DNA from: Gelatoporia subvermispora B
Taxonomy: Eukaryota; Basidiomycota; Agaricomycetes; Polyporales; Gelatoporiaceae
Assembly: GCA_000320605.2 (NCBI GenBank)
Contig: KB445791.1
Coordinates: 2,103,057 to 2,167,056 of the forward strand
Reading direction: 5' to 3'
Length of the DNA: 64,000 nt
A program made the translations under genes and the position numbers. This document shows, piece after piece, positions 1-11,773 of this stretch. The notes beneath the pieces are model-generated. The model was not told where the DNA came from. It searched no databases and worked only from the letters and a program-made list of their open reading frames with translations. Position 1 is the stretch's first letter, and every line of letters starts with the position of its first letter.

Positions 1-183
1 CGCTCGCCTTCTTCCTCTCGCAAGGCCACTCGGCCGTCTACTCCTGAACTCAGCGACAAGGATGCTGAGGGCGAGCCCGACAACACGGAAGACACCCCGA
101 TGCTCGAGGCCGGCGTCGCCGCCTCCGAAGGTACGGGCTCCGCTGGTGGGGGAGACAACACTTCCGGTAACGTGTCGGCTTAG
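1..183 (+). CDS. 3' end of an unidentified gene
   Basis: An open frame runs from the first base of the window to a TAG at 181-183, giving the last 60 residues of a protein whose beginning lies outside. The tail is low complexity, rich in Ser, Gly, Glu, Asp and Pro, and looks disordered. No domain is visible and I do not recognise the family. It is called a gene end because the frame is open from the edge and is followed by a typical non-coding stretch. Confidence 0.5.
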   Translation, partial: RSPSSSRKATRPSTPELSDKDAEGEPDNTEDTPMLEAGVAASEGTGSAGGGDNTSGNVSA

Positions 184-586
184 AGGGCGAGGGATGACCA
201 TTGCTATGCAATGGCCAGAGGGCGTATGTAGCGCTGACGTTAGCATTCTCCCTTATGCGGACATTACCACGGTTCGACTTGTGTTCTCGATTCCTCCCGC
301 TAGTACAGTTCTCGCTGCCTCCCCCCCTTTGGTTCCCTCCGATTTAAGCCCCGCTCATCTCGTCGTATATAAAGCCCCTCGTTTGTACGCGTACGCCATC
401 GAGTCTCAGAATACCAGGACCATAACCTGTCTTTCTTGTGTGCTCGTTCCCTCGTGTGCCGCCACCTGCTGACTAATCAGCAGCGAGCGTCACAGCCGGA
501 GTCTTGGGAGTGGCTGAGTTCGCCACTCACACTGTTCACCAGTGAGTCGCGATTCACTACCTCGACTTCCACGAACGTCCTCGAAG
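184..586. other. Intergenic region with a TATA box
   Basis: This holds the 3' flank of the partial gene and the promoter of the LRR gene at 587. A TATA box (TATATAAA) lies at 366-373 on the plus strand, about 215 bases before that start codon. The open frame at 62-472 crosses the stop of the upstream gene in another frame and shows no family features, so it is not called. Confidence 0.5.
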
Positions 587-2478
587 ATGAGCAGTCCAGC
601 TAGCAGCAGTCGAGATGGCCGGCCTGCCAAACGTCGCAAGACTGCCTTGAGAGCCTTCGGAGCGTCTACTGAGGACGACTTGCCTACCCCGCAAGCTCAA
701 GCAAATGCTCCCTCTGCTGTAGCATGGTCCACACGAGTCCTTGCTCCGGACCACATCCCTTCGCTAGTGGCCGCATGCATACGCGTCTTTGCAGACAACC
801 TCCAGAAGCTGGGGAAGGATACATATGTCTGGGAGCATGTCCGCTATAGCTTAAAGCTCATCCCGGATCACCTGGTGCCGAGAGTCTTCGCTGCCCTCAG
901 GACTATCTGTCCTACAATTCTAGGACATGCCTTCATCCAAGCAGTAAGAGTCAGTCTAAATTGGATGGTGTTACTTAAGCACAATTCCCCCAGTTTCTCC
1001 TCAGAGGCGGTGAGATCACCTTGGGGAGTGATCTCCCTGGCGTGAGGAATGCCACCATAGCTGCCATTGGCGAATCAGTCTCGATACAGACCTTGCAGAA
1101 ACTCGAACTCAGCGGTTTCGAGAAATACCAGGACTCTCTATTTGCATCCGTCATTTCGAAGGCAACGTCTCTACAGGTGTTGATTTTACGGTATCAGTGA
1201 TCTTGTATTCACCATGAGCGGCCGTAGATGACCCTATATACTTCCAGCGGCTGCACAAAGGTTGGACCCAAAACCATTGCCGCCGCAGTGAAACATTGTC
1301 CTCAGCTGAAGGCTGCCAACTTGAAATACACTGCTGTACCACCCGCTGCGCTAGCGCCCTTGCTATTGAACTGCAAGAAATTAGAGGTACTAAAAGTAGC
1401 GGGTATCCCAAACTGGGTTTGTCAGTTCAACCCCTACTGTGCCAGTCGAGATTTAAATCAGCAACACGCGTTAGACGGATGCAACTTTCGCGAAGCTTCT
1501 CAGCGCGCTGGGGCCAGCTGATCAACTGCACCTTCCGAACTTGCGATCCTTGAACGTGCGACAAACACACTTGAGTGATGCATCGTTGACTCCTTTCCTT
1601 GCTGCATGCCCTGGCATACAGCGCATCGACTTGTCATTCACGCTGGTTCGGCACCTAGCCCTTTTACTGTCTAATCTAACCCTGGAGAAACTCTCGCTGA
1701 CCTCCACGAAAATCTCCGGCGACGAGCTTGTCACCGTCATTTCCAAGTCACAGCAATTGAAGACATTGAACATAGGTGCCCTGGGAGGCGGTCAAGGCTC
1801 AAGCGTAGCAATCTCGAATTCGTCCGCTATGACCATGACAGACGAGGGCCTTCGGTCTTTGACAAGTGCTCTCGAACAATGCGTAGGACTGGAACATGTG
1901 AACCTTGTGGGCAACACGAAGCTTGGTATGACGGGCCGGCACGCTATGGCAGATTTCATCCGTCGAGTGGGCCGGAGATGCAAGGTATAGCATAATTTTC
2001 AAGCTGACGTTTGACGGCCACGATCCTTCATCGTAATGACCGCTTCATCAATGCAGTCACTCAATATGGCCAGCATTTCGTCCCTCCGATCATCGGACCT
2101 TGAAGGCCTGCTATCGGAGACGGCAGAAGGAGAATCAAACTTAAGAATCCTCGTACTAAATCAAACATCTGTTGACGATCAAATAGCTCCCTACGTTTCC
2201 TCCTGTCCATTGCTAGAGAGGCTGGAGCTGGCTGGGACAAGGGTTACCAGTGAGTTCGATATTCAGCGCTTGAACAGCCTCTCATCAGATCGCTCTAGCT
2301 GCTGGGCTCTTTCCCATTATCGATGCTTGCGATAAATTACAAACTCTGAACTTGACGAGCTGCCGTGGAGTGGCAGTTGCTGACAGACGGAAATTCTTTG
2401 AGGTAATAACTGCAATCTTCGAAAGGATTGGAGCTCACCACATCCTAGGTATGGCGAGAAGAGTGGCAGCACAGGTGA
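587..2478 (+). CDS. Leucine-rich repeat (RNI-like) protein
   Basis: This is a multi-exon gene for a protein of roughly 500 residues. After a short basic, Ser-rich N-terminus and a helical segment come repeated units with the L-x-x-L-x-L pattern typical of ribonuclease-inhibitor-like repeats in F-box/LRR proteins, for example around 1110-1370, 1540-1760 and 2130-2250. Splice sites keeping the repeats in frame are 944-993, about 1190 to 1253, a short intron starting after 1419, one starting near 1985, and one ending near 2449. The final exon ends in TGA at 2476-2478. I see no convincing F-box at the N-terminus. A ubiquitin-ligase adaptor or scaffold role is only a family-level guess. It converges with the GH74 gene 172 bases downstream. 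Confidence 0.7.
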
Positions 2479-2650
2479 GGGCATTTGCGACGCTCAGCCT
2501 CGAAGGGGATGAAGCTTGATACTCGATTGTACAACACAAAATGAACCTGTTTCCTACAACTCGGAGGACAATCTGGACATCGGTACCCTACTGACATAGC
2601 GTGACCTCTGATCCGGCATTTCCTGTCAGAGCCCAACTCAAATGCAAACT

Positions 2651-5600
2651 TCACTGCGGAAGGCACTGTGAATAGTCTGTGGGCTCTTGAATCAGTTACA
2701 CCACATCTGATCAGTCCGTCGTACATACACGGGTTTTGCACTGTGCAGGTAGAACCAGCTAAGATCACGAGATGTTGTCAACGATGACACACGCCTGCCA
2801 GATATTGGATGCGTCACTCACATGCACAGGCGGTCGGACCGGCCCACCCAGTACCTCCGCATTGGCCCCATTGACTGGCCACGCTAGTAGGCGTACTGGA
2901 AGGAGCAGAACTCGGTGCCGACGAAGAGTGAGAACTGATAGGGGCCGATGAAGATACAGGCACAGATGATGTAGAAGACGACACCGGCTTGGAGGTCGAA
3001 GAGCTGATCGGAGCCGTCGAGGACGGGGGAGGGGCTGCGCCAGCAATATCTCCATAGAAGATACCGCGACCGTTAGTACCAATGTAGACCCTACAGATGA
3101 CATCAACATGTCAGCGCTGCGCAGCAAGTTTCAAATGTCGGCCTACCGTCCGTAGACTCTAGGGTCTCCAGCTATCACGTTTGAGCTGACAGACCCAAAT
3201 CCGTGGCTCGCGTCGTTGATTTGCGCCCAGTTGGTACCGGCATCGTCGGACCTGAAGTAGCCAACTCCACCAATGTTTGCCGCAGCGAAAAGAGCTGGGT
3301 AGCCGCCAGTAGTAGCCGGGGCACCAAGGGCAATGGCCCAAGCCTCCGTCACCCCAGGAACCGTGGTGAACGTTGAACCCGTGTCGGTTGAGTGGAACAG
3401 ACCCTGGTCGGTTGAAACCCAAACATCACCGGTGATGTTGGGATGAACAACAATCTTCACTGGTGATGTTGACTCGCCCAAACTACCTGACACAGAGAAT
3501 GTCGTTCCTCCATCCGTGGAGACGTAGAAGCTAGAGCCAGAGGCAGCGTAGAAGATCGAATCGTTACGCTTGTCGGATGCGATAGCAGTCGTAGAAGCAG
3601 GGAGAGAGGAAACTGCGCTGAATGAGTTGGTGTACTGGGAAACCTGTACACCGTTGCCGCTGGTCGCCCACAAAACCGTGTCGCCGTTAGCGGAGAGTGC
3701 GACCTTGGCGCAAATAAGTCAGTTCGCACTTCATGAACGAAAGAGGGTATGCGGGGCACACCTTTCCCCCAGAGACATTGTCGGCCGCGCCGTAATCCTG
3801 CGACCTAGCATTGCGCTATTTAGCCTCCGAGAGCTTTAGTGGGGATCAAACGTACCATGTATTACCAGAATCCGTAGACAATGCAACCTGTTTGCCCGAG
3901 GAGCTATGGTCGGAGATGTCAGCATTCTAGCGCATGGAGATACGCTAACGGTAAGCACCTGTCACCATTGCCAATGCGTACGATATTTGTTGGGTCGTTA
4001 CCAGCATAGTCTAGGTCTACGGTTGTAGACCATGTTGGGTTTTGGAACATATTGGCGGGAGGAGTATCCAAGTCATAATGCACGAAACCTTGATCCAGAA
4101 TGAGTTACGCTTACAAACTAACCGATGAATCGCACTTGCCTCCATCGTCACCAACTGCGGAGATCAAGGAGGGACCAGTAGGGGGGGAGATGAGCGATTC
4201 TACCGACTCCTCTTCCACACCATCAGCCAAGGACTCGATGGTGACGTTGCGAGAGTCTCCAAGATCCCACTTCAAGAGATCGTGGCCGCCGTATATGGTC
4301 TCTCCGGTTCCGTAGAGCCAGTGGTTAGAGTCAAATGGGTCGATAGACAACCCCTCCATCATCCAACCGACCTGAGTTGTGAGGGCCGTTGTAGTGGCAT
4401 TCGCGCCTAGCCAGGGCGCCGATGTGTCGTCATAAGTGTAGTAGTAGTTGATCTCGGGGTAATCGACCCATTCCCAGATACCGGTCCAGGTCTGCCCACC
4501 GTCTGTGGTACGGAAGATCTGACCGTTTGGCCACCAGGAGTTGAGTGCAGCGACCATTATGGTCCCCGGGCGTTGAGGGTCGAGGGTAAGACCGCTTTGA
4601 GAACTTGAGCTATTCATCGGGAACGCAGCATACATCGGGCTTACCCAAATCCGAAGTAGAGATCGCCTTTTGCACGGAATTGTATCAGATGAGTTTTCAA
4701 CAAAGTCTCTAGAAGACGTACTACCGGAGACCGGAGTGATGTCTGTCCACTCGCCGGTCGTAATGTTGTACTTCATGACGGCACCCTACGCGACGGTGTC
4801 AACCATACGCCACCAGACATGAAGGATCGAACCCACCAATGTTCCATCGTATGGGCCTGGAGAAATTCTTAAGCTGCCACTCTAGGTCACGTATCATTGC
4901 CTCTCACCTGCACCGTTTGAATAGGATATATACAGAGTATGTTCGGCTGCCGATAGTACTCCTTTGTGTGGCAAGTATGTATTGTTTTGCCCGGCAACAG
5001 CGTTCCCTGTGGCGAAACATGCTTGCAAGAGTCGGACGATTTTAGAACAGAGGGAAACTCACACGTGGATCCCGCGTCCTCGGACACGAAGATGTTTTCT
5101 TGGGTACCGTTGCTGACCACTCCGACAAAGATGCGGGGCGTAGGCGAGCCGCTCTCCCCAGACGTGGGGTCGAACGTGACCCATGCAAGCCCAATAGGAT
5201 CGCTGTTGTAACCGGTAGTGTCTGTGGGGTCAGGGACATAGTTGCCTTGAAGACACAGTTGTTAGTGGTCCTGTATGCTGTGATAGAATAGCGAATTGGT
5301 CGAACCAGTTGCGGTGAAAGTCTCAACCTTCGACCATGTTTGGGCGAAATCCGTTGACTTCCAAAGGCCATTGCCACTGCGAGCGCCAAAGAACAAGATA
5401 TTGTTGCTGTTCGGGTCAACAACCAGACGCTGGAGGTTGTAAATTTTTAGTGAGGTAATTATGCGAAGACATCAATATTCACCTCGCCTACTCCACGCCC
5501 GGGCATGTTCCCGCCCACCTTGAATGGCAGTGGTGACACTGTGAAGTTCTGACCCTTGTTGGTGGAAATCAAGATCTGGCCGTCATTGGGATCCCAAGAG

Positions 5601-5988
5601 TTCGTGTACATGCCGGTAGCCTATATTCGGGCGATGAACAAGTGCGAATATCGCATAGTACATACATAGGTGGACTTACAAGGTACAACCGGTTTGTGTC
5701 AACAGGGTCAGTAGCAAGGGCATCAGTACCCCAGTAGTTCCAGTGGTCATTGTCCGCGAAGTCGAGCAGAGGTGTCCATGACTCGTCGGCGTTCATGATG
5801 TAGGCACCACCAATATCCGTGCGGGCGTACACGAGACCCTGCTCGGACGGGTTGAACACGATGTTCGGGACGAATCCACCACCGCCGCCGATCTTGACAT
5901 TCTTCCAGCTATAGCTCTGGGATGCTGCCGAGACGAGGCACGAAGTGCTAGCTAGCGCTAAAACAGCAGAGAAAGGACGCCAGTACAT
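2651..5988 (-). CDS. GH74 xyloglucanase with C-terminal CBM1
   Basis: This is a secreted plant cell-wall enzyme. It starts with a signal peptide (Met at 5988, hydrophobic core, cleavage near the Ala residues before position 22). Family 74 features follow: the N-terminal motif containing RTDIGGAY, a conserved Asp-containing signature of GH74, then repeated beta-propeller blades with S-T-D-G-G/S-E-D-A-G-type turns across 3150-5400. A Ser/Thr-rich linker (about 2900-3050) leads to a CBM1 with the WGQCGGTGW core. CBM1 only closes properly when two late introns are removed (about 2759-2814 and 2678-2729); the protein then ends in the classic Asn-Pro-Tyr-Tyr-Ser-Gln-Cys-Leu and TGA (complement of 2651-2653). 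At least ten short introns interrupt the gene. GH74 enzymes endo-hydrolyse the beta-1,4-glucan backbone of xyloglucan, and CBM1 binds crystalline cellulose. All key regions look intact. Confidence 0.92.
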
Positions 5989-7625
5989 CTTCGTTAGGGC
6001 AGTGCGACACCGCTGGCAATACTGACAACGCTCGATCCTTTATACCAGCGACGGGCACACACCGCATGCGCATTGGCTCAGACCAGTAGGCCTCGTTGCC
6101 GAACAAAGTGCGAGCGGGTCGTTCGCGGTAATCCGAGATATTACCGCAAGCAATGAGATCTTGCCAACTAGGCCTGGGCGCATAGCTTGTTGGCATTGCA
6201 TATTGCGTGTTATGCAGGTAAAACGCCGAGGATGCATCTCGGAAGTTCTTGGACACACTGCTTCTTTTGATCGCACCGCGCCTGTTACGATGTAAGAAAG
6301 TTTACGGGGGTAGTTGAGATCTCGCTTAGCAGTAATAGGCTTTTGAATGTGATCACTGCACCGTAGATCTTTCTCCGACTCACGAATACATCGTGATAGT
6401 GGCTGTGGTACGCGAAAAGAGAACACTGAGTGCTTAATGTGTTGGCTGGTCATTGCGAAGCGTATCGTTACGCCGTACGCGCAGTGTATGCTCGGAGTAT
6501 CTGAATCATGAAGCGCATTACGAGGGAATAACTCGCACAGAGTTCAAGCCAAACGACGCATGTTACATGCGGTTGGCGGACTCTGGATTCCAGCCTCGGA
6601 GGAAGGTAGTGGTCAGTTGATCGTAGATGCATGGCAGCCAGCACTGAATGGGGGAAACCCTTCACCTCCAACTCTCCGCTGATAGGTACCCCACGGATTC
6701 CAAGCTGTGCGTGCCTGATTCGAAGGCAGAATGCATGTGCTTCCTAAGCTCCAGTCGGCAGCGGCATACCAGCTATCCAGAATTCTGTCCCTGTCTGTAT
6801 CGCATCATCTCGTCCGGCGCCACCAGTGCTCGGCATATCGCAGTCTGACGCATGATGATGAGGTGAGCGAGCCAGAGCATGAAGAGAAACGATCTGCTGC
6901 CGCTACAGAGATGGTCGTGGGTGAGGAAATTGTCCTTGCCACACTTTGAGTCTCGGGCCCAGGCCAGACATAGCATTGGTCGCCTTCTGCTCGCTGGTCA
7001 CCTTCATTATCATACACCCAACAATAGGACAGCCGGTCACCGGTGCAAGCACAAGCTGCCGGTAGCGCGTGCCCACGTTGTGGTTGTTGGGTGTTTCTTC
7101 CGCGATGATTGTATAATGGTCGTAGGTGAATGTGATGACTGCAGGCACAAGAGGAGCAACAAGCGTTGGGCTGAAGTATCCAAAGAACTTAGAGAACGAA
7201 AGCGTCGAACGTATGGTGTGCAGTCGGTAACAACTCAACATTAGCAATGCTGATCACTGCACAGCGAGTTGGTATAATAAGACGTTAGACTTCAGCGCTT
7301 CAGCGCTTGCAACATGCCCGCATGCGGTAGGTGTGGTATTCATATGCTGACATAATGGAAGGGCCTTATGCCCAGTTTGGCAACTGTGGAAGGTGGCCGT
7401 TTAGCTTAGCAGCCACCTTGTTCGGAGACGCTAGCACGCGTCGTAACCGAGGCCACATTCCGCTTGAGCATGGGCCACACATCAGAGCGCCTTTATAATA
7501 ACGTTGTGGCGAACGATGCCAATTCGCAAACCCTGCTTTCTACCACCACCTCTCGGAGCTGCTTCGCGCCCAGCACCGTCGAACGAAGCCCTCCCGCACC
7601 CGACTAAGTTATCAAACACGTTCCA
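5989..7625. other. Long intergenic region between two divergent genes
   Basis: This 1.6 kb stretch separates the GH74 gene (minus) from the kinase-like gene (plus). The open frames in it (for example 6040-6453 and 6879-7244) overlap one another on opposite strands and show no domain, so I call none. A TATA-like run (TTATAATA) at 7492-7499 lies about 130 bases before the start at 7626. Near 7289 an 8-base unit TTCAGCGC is repeated in tandem twice. Confidence 0.5.
6039..6044 (-). promoter_or_regulatory. TATA box of the GH74 gene
   Basis: TATAAA on the minus strand lies 51 bases upstream of the GH74 start codon at 5988. The spacing suits a strongly inducible secreted-enzyme gene with a short leader. 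Confidence 0.55.
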
Positions 7626-10458
7626 ATGGTAGAGATGGCTCCACAAGATATCCCTTCAACACACCATACATCTCCAGCCACATCCAGCCACACTAACAGT
7701 GCACCTGGGGCGTCGCCGAGACGCAGCGTCTGGATCCAAGTGCTCACCACAGTGCCAAGACACACTCCGCCACCGCCACAGTCGCGCCTGCGAGCACCAG
7801 CGCCTTCTCAGCGAAATGGACTGAAATGCGCCCGTACGCAGTCCACGTTAATTGATGCACGAGAAGCCAATGATGGCGTGAACGAAAACCAAACTACGGA
7901 TGGACTGAGTCACCCGGACATTTCCCGACAGCAAGCGTATCGGCGAATGTACAAGCCACACGGCCCATGGGCATGGGCCGATGGAGTTACAGTGGAGGAT
8001 GCACAGACTCTCCTCGACCTGAGGTGTACGTGTCTTGTTTGTGTTACGAACGCCCGGATTATGAGGCTTATCCGGGCTCAGCGCACAGTTCCAGTTTCTC
8101 CATGACCCTCAAACGAGGATACTGGAACGGCCACTCATTGGCGTACCTAAGTAAAGCGTATGTCCTATTTCCTACACTCAATCATCTCGGACACTCACTG
8201 GTGTGCGAGCACAGGTGGCTGCTGGCAGAGCGTCGCGAATGGAGGGGAGCCTATACCGAAGTACGCAACTCGGCTCACGATGGAAGTGCGCTACTTATAT
8301 GTTATTGCAGCTCGCAATGTACAAATCAATGGACTATTTGCGGCCTCTGCAAGGGTTAATAGTCCCCCCTCTACTCGGAGTGTACATGACTGCGGACTCC
8401 GTCAGCTTCGCTATGCAGCCGCCTCACCCGTGCTTCTGGATGGAGGCTCATCGCAGTATGCCAACTGTGCTCAAGATCCGCGTGCTCGATGCATATAAAG
8501 TCTTGCACACTAGCGGGATATTGCATGGCAGTGTCGAGCCTCGAAATATCCTTATCGGTGCCGATGCCAAGGTGACGATCGTCAATTTCCAGAATAGCCG
8601 TTCGACGAATCCAAACCCGGAGGTGACGATCCGCGGCGTTACAGTGGACGAGCTATGCATGGAGTTCCGCCAAGTGATGTACCTGCTAGACGTCGACGGC
8701 GCCAGGAAGGACGAGGATCTGAGGAGCAAGAAACACGTCGATCGCTTGGAGCGCAACAGACGCCGCCAGATTCTCCGTGAAGCTGCTCATCGGGGAAAGT
8801 ACTTTGGTCACGTCGAGGCCGATGAGGAACTACCTCCAGCGAATGTCGACATGCACCCTATCCCAGACGACATTCTGCGGGATTGGCGAGACCAGGATGG
8901 TCTCGTCCCACGCCGTGTCGTGGTGCCCACACGAACTGTGCAGGAAGTGTCAGAAGCCGTAAAAGGCCTTCTCGACAAGGTCCAGCGGATGAGGAATAGA
9001 CTGCCTCTGGAGGATCCGCCACTCACGCCGCTGTTGTGGGAGCAGCAGCAGACGCGATACCGACCACAGCAAAGTCCTGAAACGTCGCAGCCGCCGCACC
9101 AGCCAGCAGAGGCGCCATCTACGACGTCTGATGTCCGTTCGTCCGCTGCGGATCCTCTCTCCACGGAGGATTTACAACAACCGGACAGTCGGTACAATCT
9201 TCGCAAGCGGAAGACCCCTTCGTCGCCAGCATCCGACGCTGCTGCTTCTCCCGCGAAGCGCTCCCGAATATCCTTACCTAAAACCACCGCTCGTCGGGCG
9301 TCTATTGCTTCCACTTCCCAGTCAGCTCCTGCGACACCTCAGACACCTCTTCAAGTCGTACGCGAGGACCTGCCGCCTGCCAAATCCCAGCCGTCAAATC
9401 CGCCGAAACCCATACAGGTCCGGGATTATGCGAACGAGCCGTACTCGGGTGCCAAGGGATTTTACGTGCCACATCCACCTACGGAGAACAGGATATACAG
9501 TGAACGTGCGGTGTATATCCGGCGCCGTAATGAAGAGGCTTGTTTGTCACAAAAGCTGCCATATCCTCGTCACCATCAGAAACGCCCCATACCTCCTGAT
9601 TGGAAACGTAACGCGCCGAAGGGGTCCATAGAGCTGGGTCGCCTTAAGCGTAAGGTGATTGAGATGGAGGACCCAGATACCATTGAGCGACAGGCTGCGC
9701 TCAAGAAGCAGCGATATTTGGATGGCAGAACAGCTGACGAGGGTCATAACACTGCATTTGCGGAGATGGACGAACAGCCGGATGTCACGGATGGTCCAAG
9801 GATCCTGTCAAGAGCCGAGTTCACCAATAGGCCAACAATGCCAAGCGAATATGCCGCGCAAAGCTCCAGTAACTTTGGCAGAGGGATATTGAAACCGACA
9901 TCGCCCATTACAACATTTCCCTACTGGGGAGAAGGTTTCACTGAACCGTCGGACCTCACAATATCGCCAAAGTTGGGTCCATCGTATTACATCCAGGTGC
10001 ATGAGACAGAGACAAGGCCGTTCCTCGATCCGGTGACAGATTGGCGTCTGCCGCCTCCACGGGAAGACGTCGCTAACATTGACCATCTCCGGGATCAAAT
10101 CGCCCGCTCACGGAAATCACCACACGGCAGACAATCCGAGGGCGACCGAAGGCCTACAGACTTGCGGCTGTGCGTCGGGTTTGCTCCGAGGACGCGCCCT
10201 GCTCGAGACTTCCTGACCGACGGTCTGAGCTCCACACGTGACCCCGACATGGGCGGAACCTCGCCCGGTCAAGAGACCCGGACGCTGAACCGTGCCGTCC
10301 TAGTAGAGGAGTCATCTGACAGTGAAGACGAGGCAGTTGTGGAAGCAATGCTGCGGTGTGATGAAGCAGAGACAGCGTGTAGTATTAGTCCATTGGACGA
10401 CCTCCAAGATAGGGTGCGCAGCTGGATGAGAAGTGTTCGTGGCCGCCGACCCCACTGA
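7626..10458 (+). CDS. Kinase-fold protein with degenerate catalytic motifs
   Basis: The gene has about three exons. Exon 1 starts at ATG 7626. Splicing from about 8029 to 8088 joins it to a Gly/Trp segment resembling the N-lobe, and a 50 nt intron (about 8262-8311) leads to the main exon. There the C-lobe is recognisable: LRPLQGLIVP, then the catalytic loop reads HGSVEPRNIL where fungal kinases of this type have HxDxxxRNxL, and the DFG site reads NFQ (about 8523-8600). Both metal/catalytic aspartates are therefore missing, so a pseudokinase is the best call. A disordered tail of more than 500 residues follows, with basic nuclear-signal-like runs (RYNLRKRK near 9190, PAKRSR near 9250). Exact exon 2 limits are uncertain. 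It could instead be a decaying copy, but the long uninterrupted final exon argues against that. Confidence 0.6.
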
Positions 10459-10541
10459 GATGCGGTGTTTGATATTAGCGCGACTAGATTACTCGTATTT
10501 CATGTTGTCGTCGCTGTCAACTACCTGCGCCCCGATGAATA

Positions 10542-10674
10542 GAGCTTATTTGCTGGCACCTAGGTGAGCAATTTTCTGAACCCCAAGCGCGCCACCTCCC
10601 GCACTTTTGCCGAGAGACAAGTGGAGCTCAATTGATAATTCAGAACTGGCACCTAGGTGCCAGCAAATAACCTC
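10542..10674. repeat. MITE-like element with 25 bp terminal inverted repeats, flanked by TA
   Basis: The arms at 10542-10566 and 10650-10674 are inverted copies differing at one base (GAGCTTATTTGCTGGCACC against GAGGTTATTTGCTGGCACC, followed by TAGGTG in both). Each outer end abuts a TA dinucleotide (10540-10541 and 10675-10676), as expected for the target duplication of Tc1/mariner-type elements. The 83 bp core has no coding capacity. Both arms contain the palindrome CACCTAGGTG, extended to 16 bp at 10647-10662. A non-autonomous DNA transposon is inferred; a single copy cannot prove mobility. Confidence 0.55.
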
Positions 10675-11773
10675 TAATAATGGTGCGGAGTTTGAGCTTG
10701 GGGTCGACATCCCTGTCGACAAGGACTCTTCTGTCTCTCTTCGCCCGCCCTGCGATGCCCCATCGGTCGACAGAACCGATATTCCCAACTAGTACGTGAC
10801 TCGATCTGTCGAAAAGTTAGAGGATCCAGGAACCAACACGATCAGGTGAATTTGTAGTTGCCATGACTGGACATAGCGCCCACCGCCTGTATGCAGTTAT
10901 CTGAGCTGAAGTTCTGCGATAAGAAGGTAGGAGATGGTTTAAGCGGTTGCGCGCGTACGTGCCGCGCGAGTAGATGCAGCAGGCGTTTGAGGTTGCAATT
11001 TGACGACGTGCATGTTACGATCAAATATGAGGCCTTTCCTTGGGATCGCAGGGCACACGACCGCTGCGAGGACGTCGGTTGTGTGTCGCTGTGCAGCTGA
11101 TATATCACTCCGTGCGACTCGGGAAGGCTCGCGGGGCGGGCAGGGCGGTTAGCTTGACAGGATGGGAAAATGCGGGGCCGGGGCCGAGGGTACGCGCGCC
11201 GGATGAGTGATCGTGGCGGCGGCTACGATCACGCCGGGAATCTCAGATCCACCGACACCGTACGCGGCCAGCTATAGGCGGCCGCGTGTGTGGCTCTCTT
11301 GCCAGAGCTCTGCCAGAGATAGCGCGTGCACCGGCCTGCACTGCTCTGCCCGCTCGCACACGACAGGCACATCCTCGTGCGTTCTCCCGGTTCCAGCGTT
11401 CCGGTTCTCTCAAGCATGTCCCCCAATACTCTTGGCTTCGCTGTCCTCCGCCCTATCCAAGGCTCCTCTGGCCCAGGTGGCATACCTTGAATCATATCTG
11501 TGATAAGCCAGCGATCCCCTGGAGTCGGGAAAATTCTGAGCGGAGTCGAGACTGTTCCAAGTAGCCCGCAGAAAACTTTTGACATACGATCAGGACCGCG
11601 ATACCATACCCAATTCGGTCGACACGAAGGGCCGCCTCCGATCGCGATCCCCCCTCCCCGCTCTCTGACGCCCATCATGGCTTCTTAAAAGCTCGTGGTC
11701 GATCCCACGAACCTACCCGGTTGCCCGTCTTCTTTCGTTCTCTCTCGCTCGGTCTTGTCATACCCCCTTCATC
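10675..11773. other. Intergenic region upstream of the permease
   Basis: About 1.1 kb without a supportable gene. The open frames on both strands overlap each other and show no conserved motif. The last 100 bases are rich in C and T (CTTTCGTTCTCTCTCGCTCGG), like many fungal leaders just before a start codon, and probably contain the permease transcription start. Confidence 0.45.

Noticed and set aside
1419..1560. Stop codon and frame change in the LRR gene
   Set aside because: Using the acceptor TTAG just before ACGGATGCA restores a single frame through TDATFAKLL and the next repeats.
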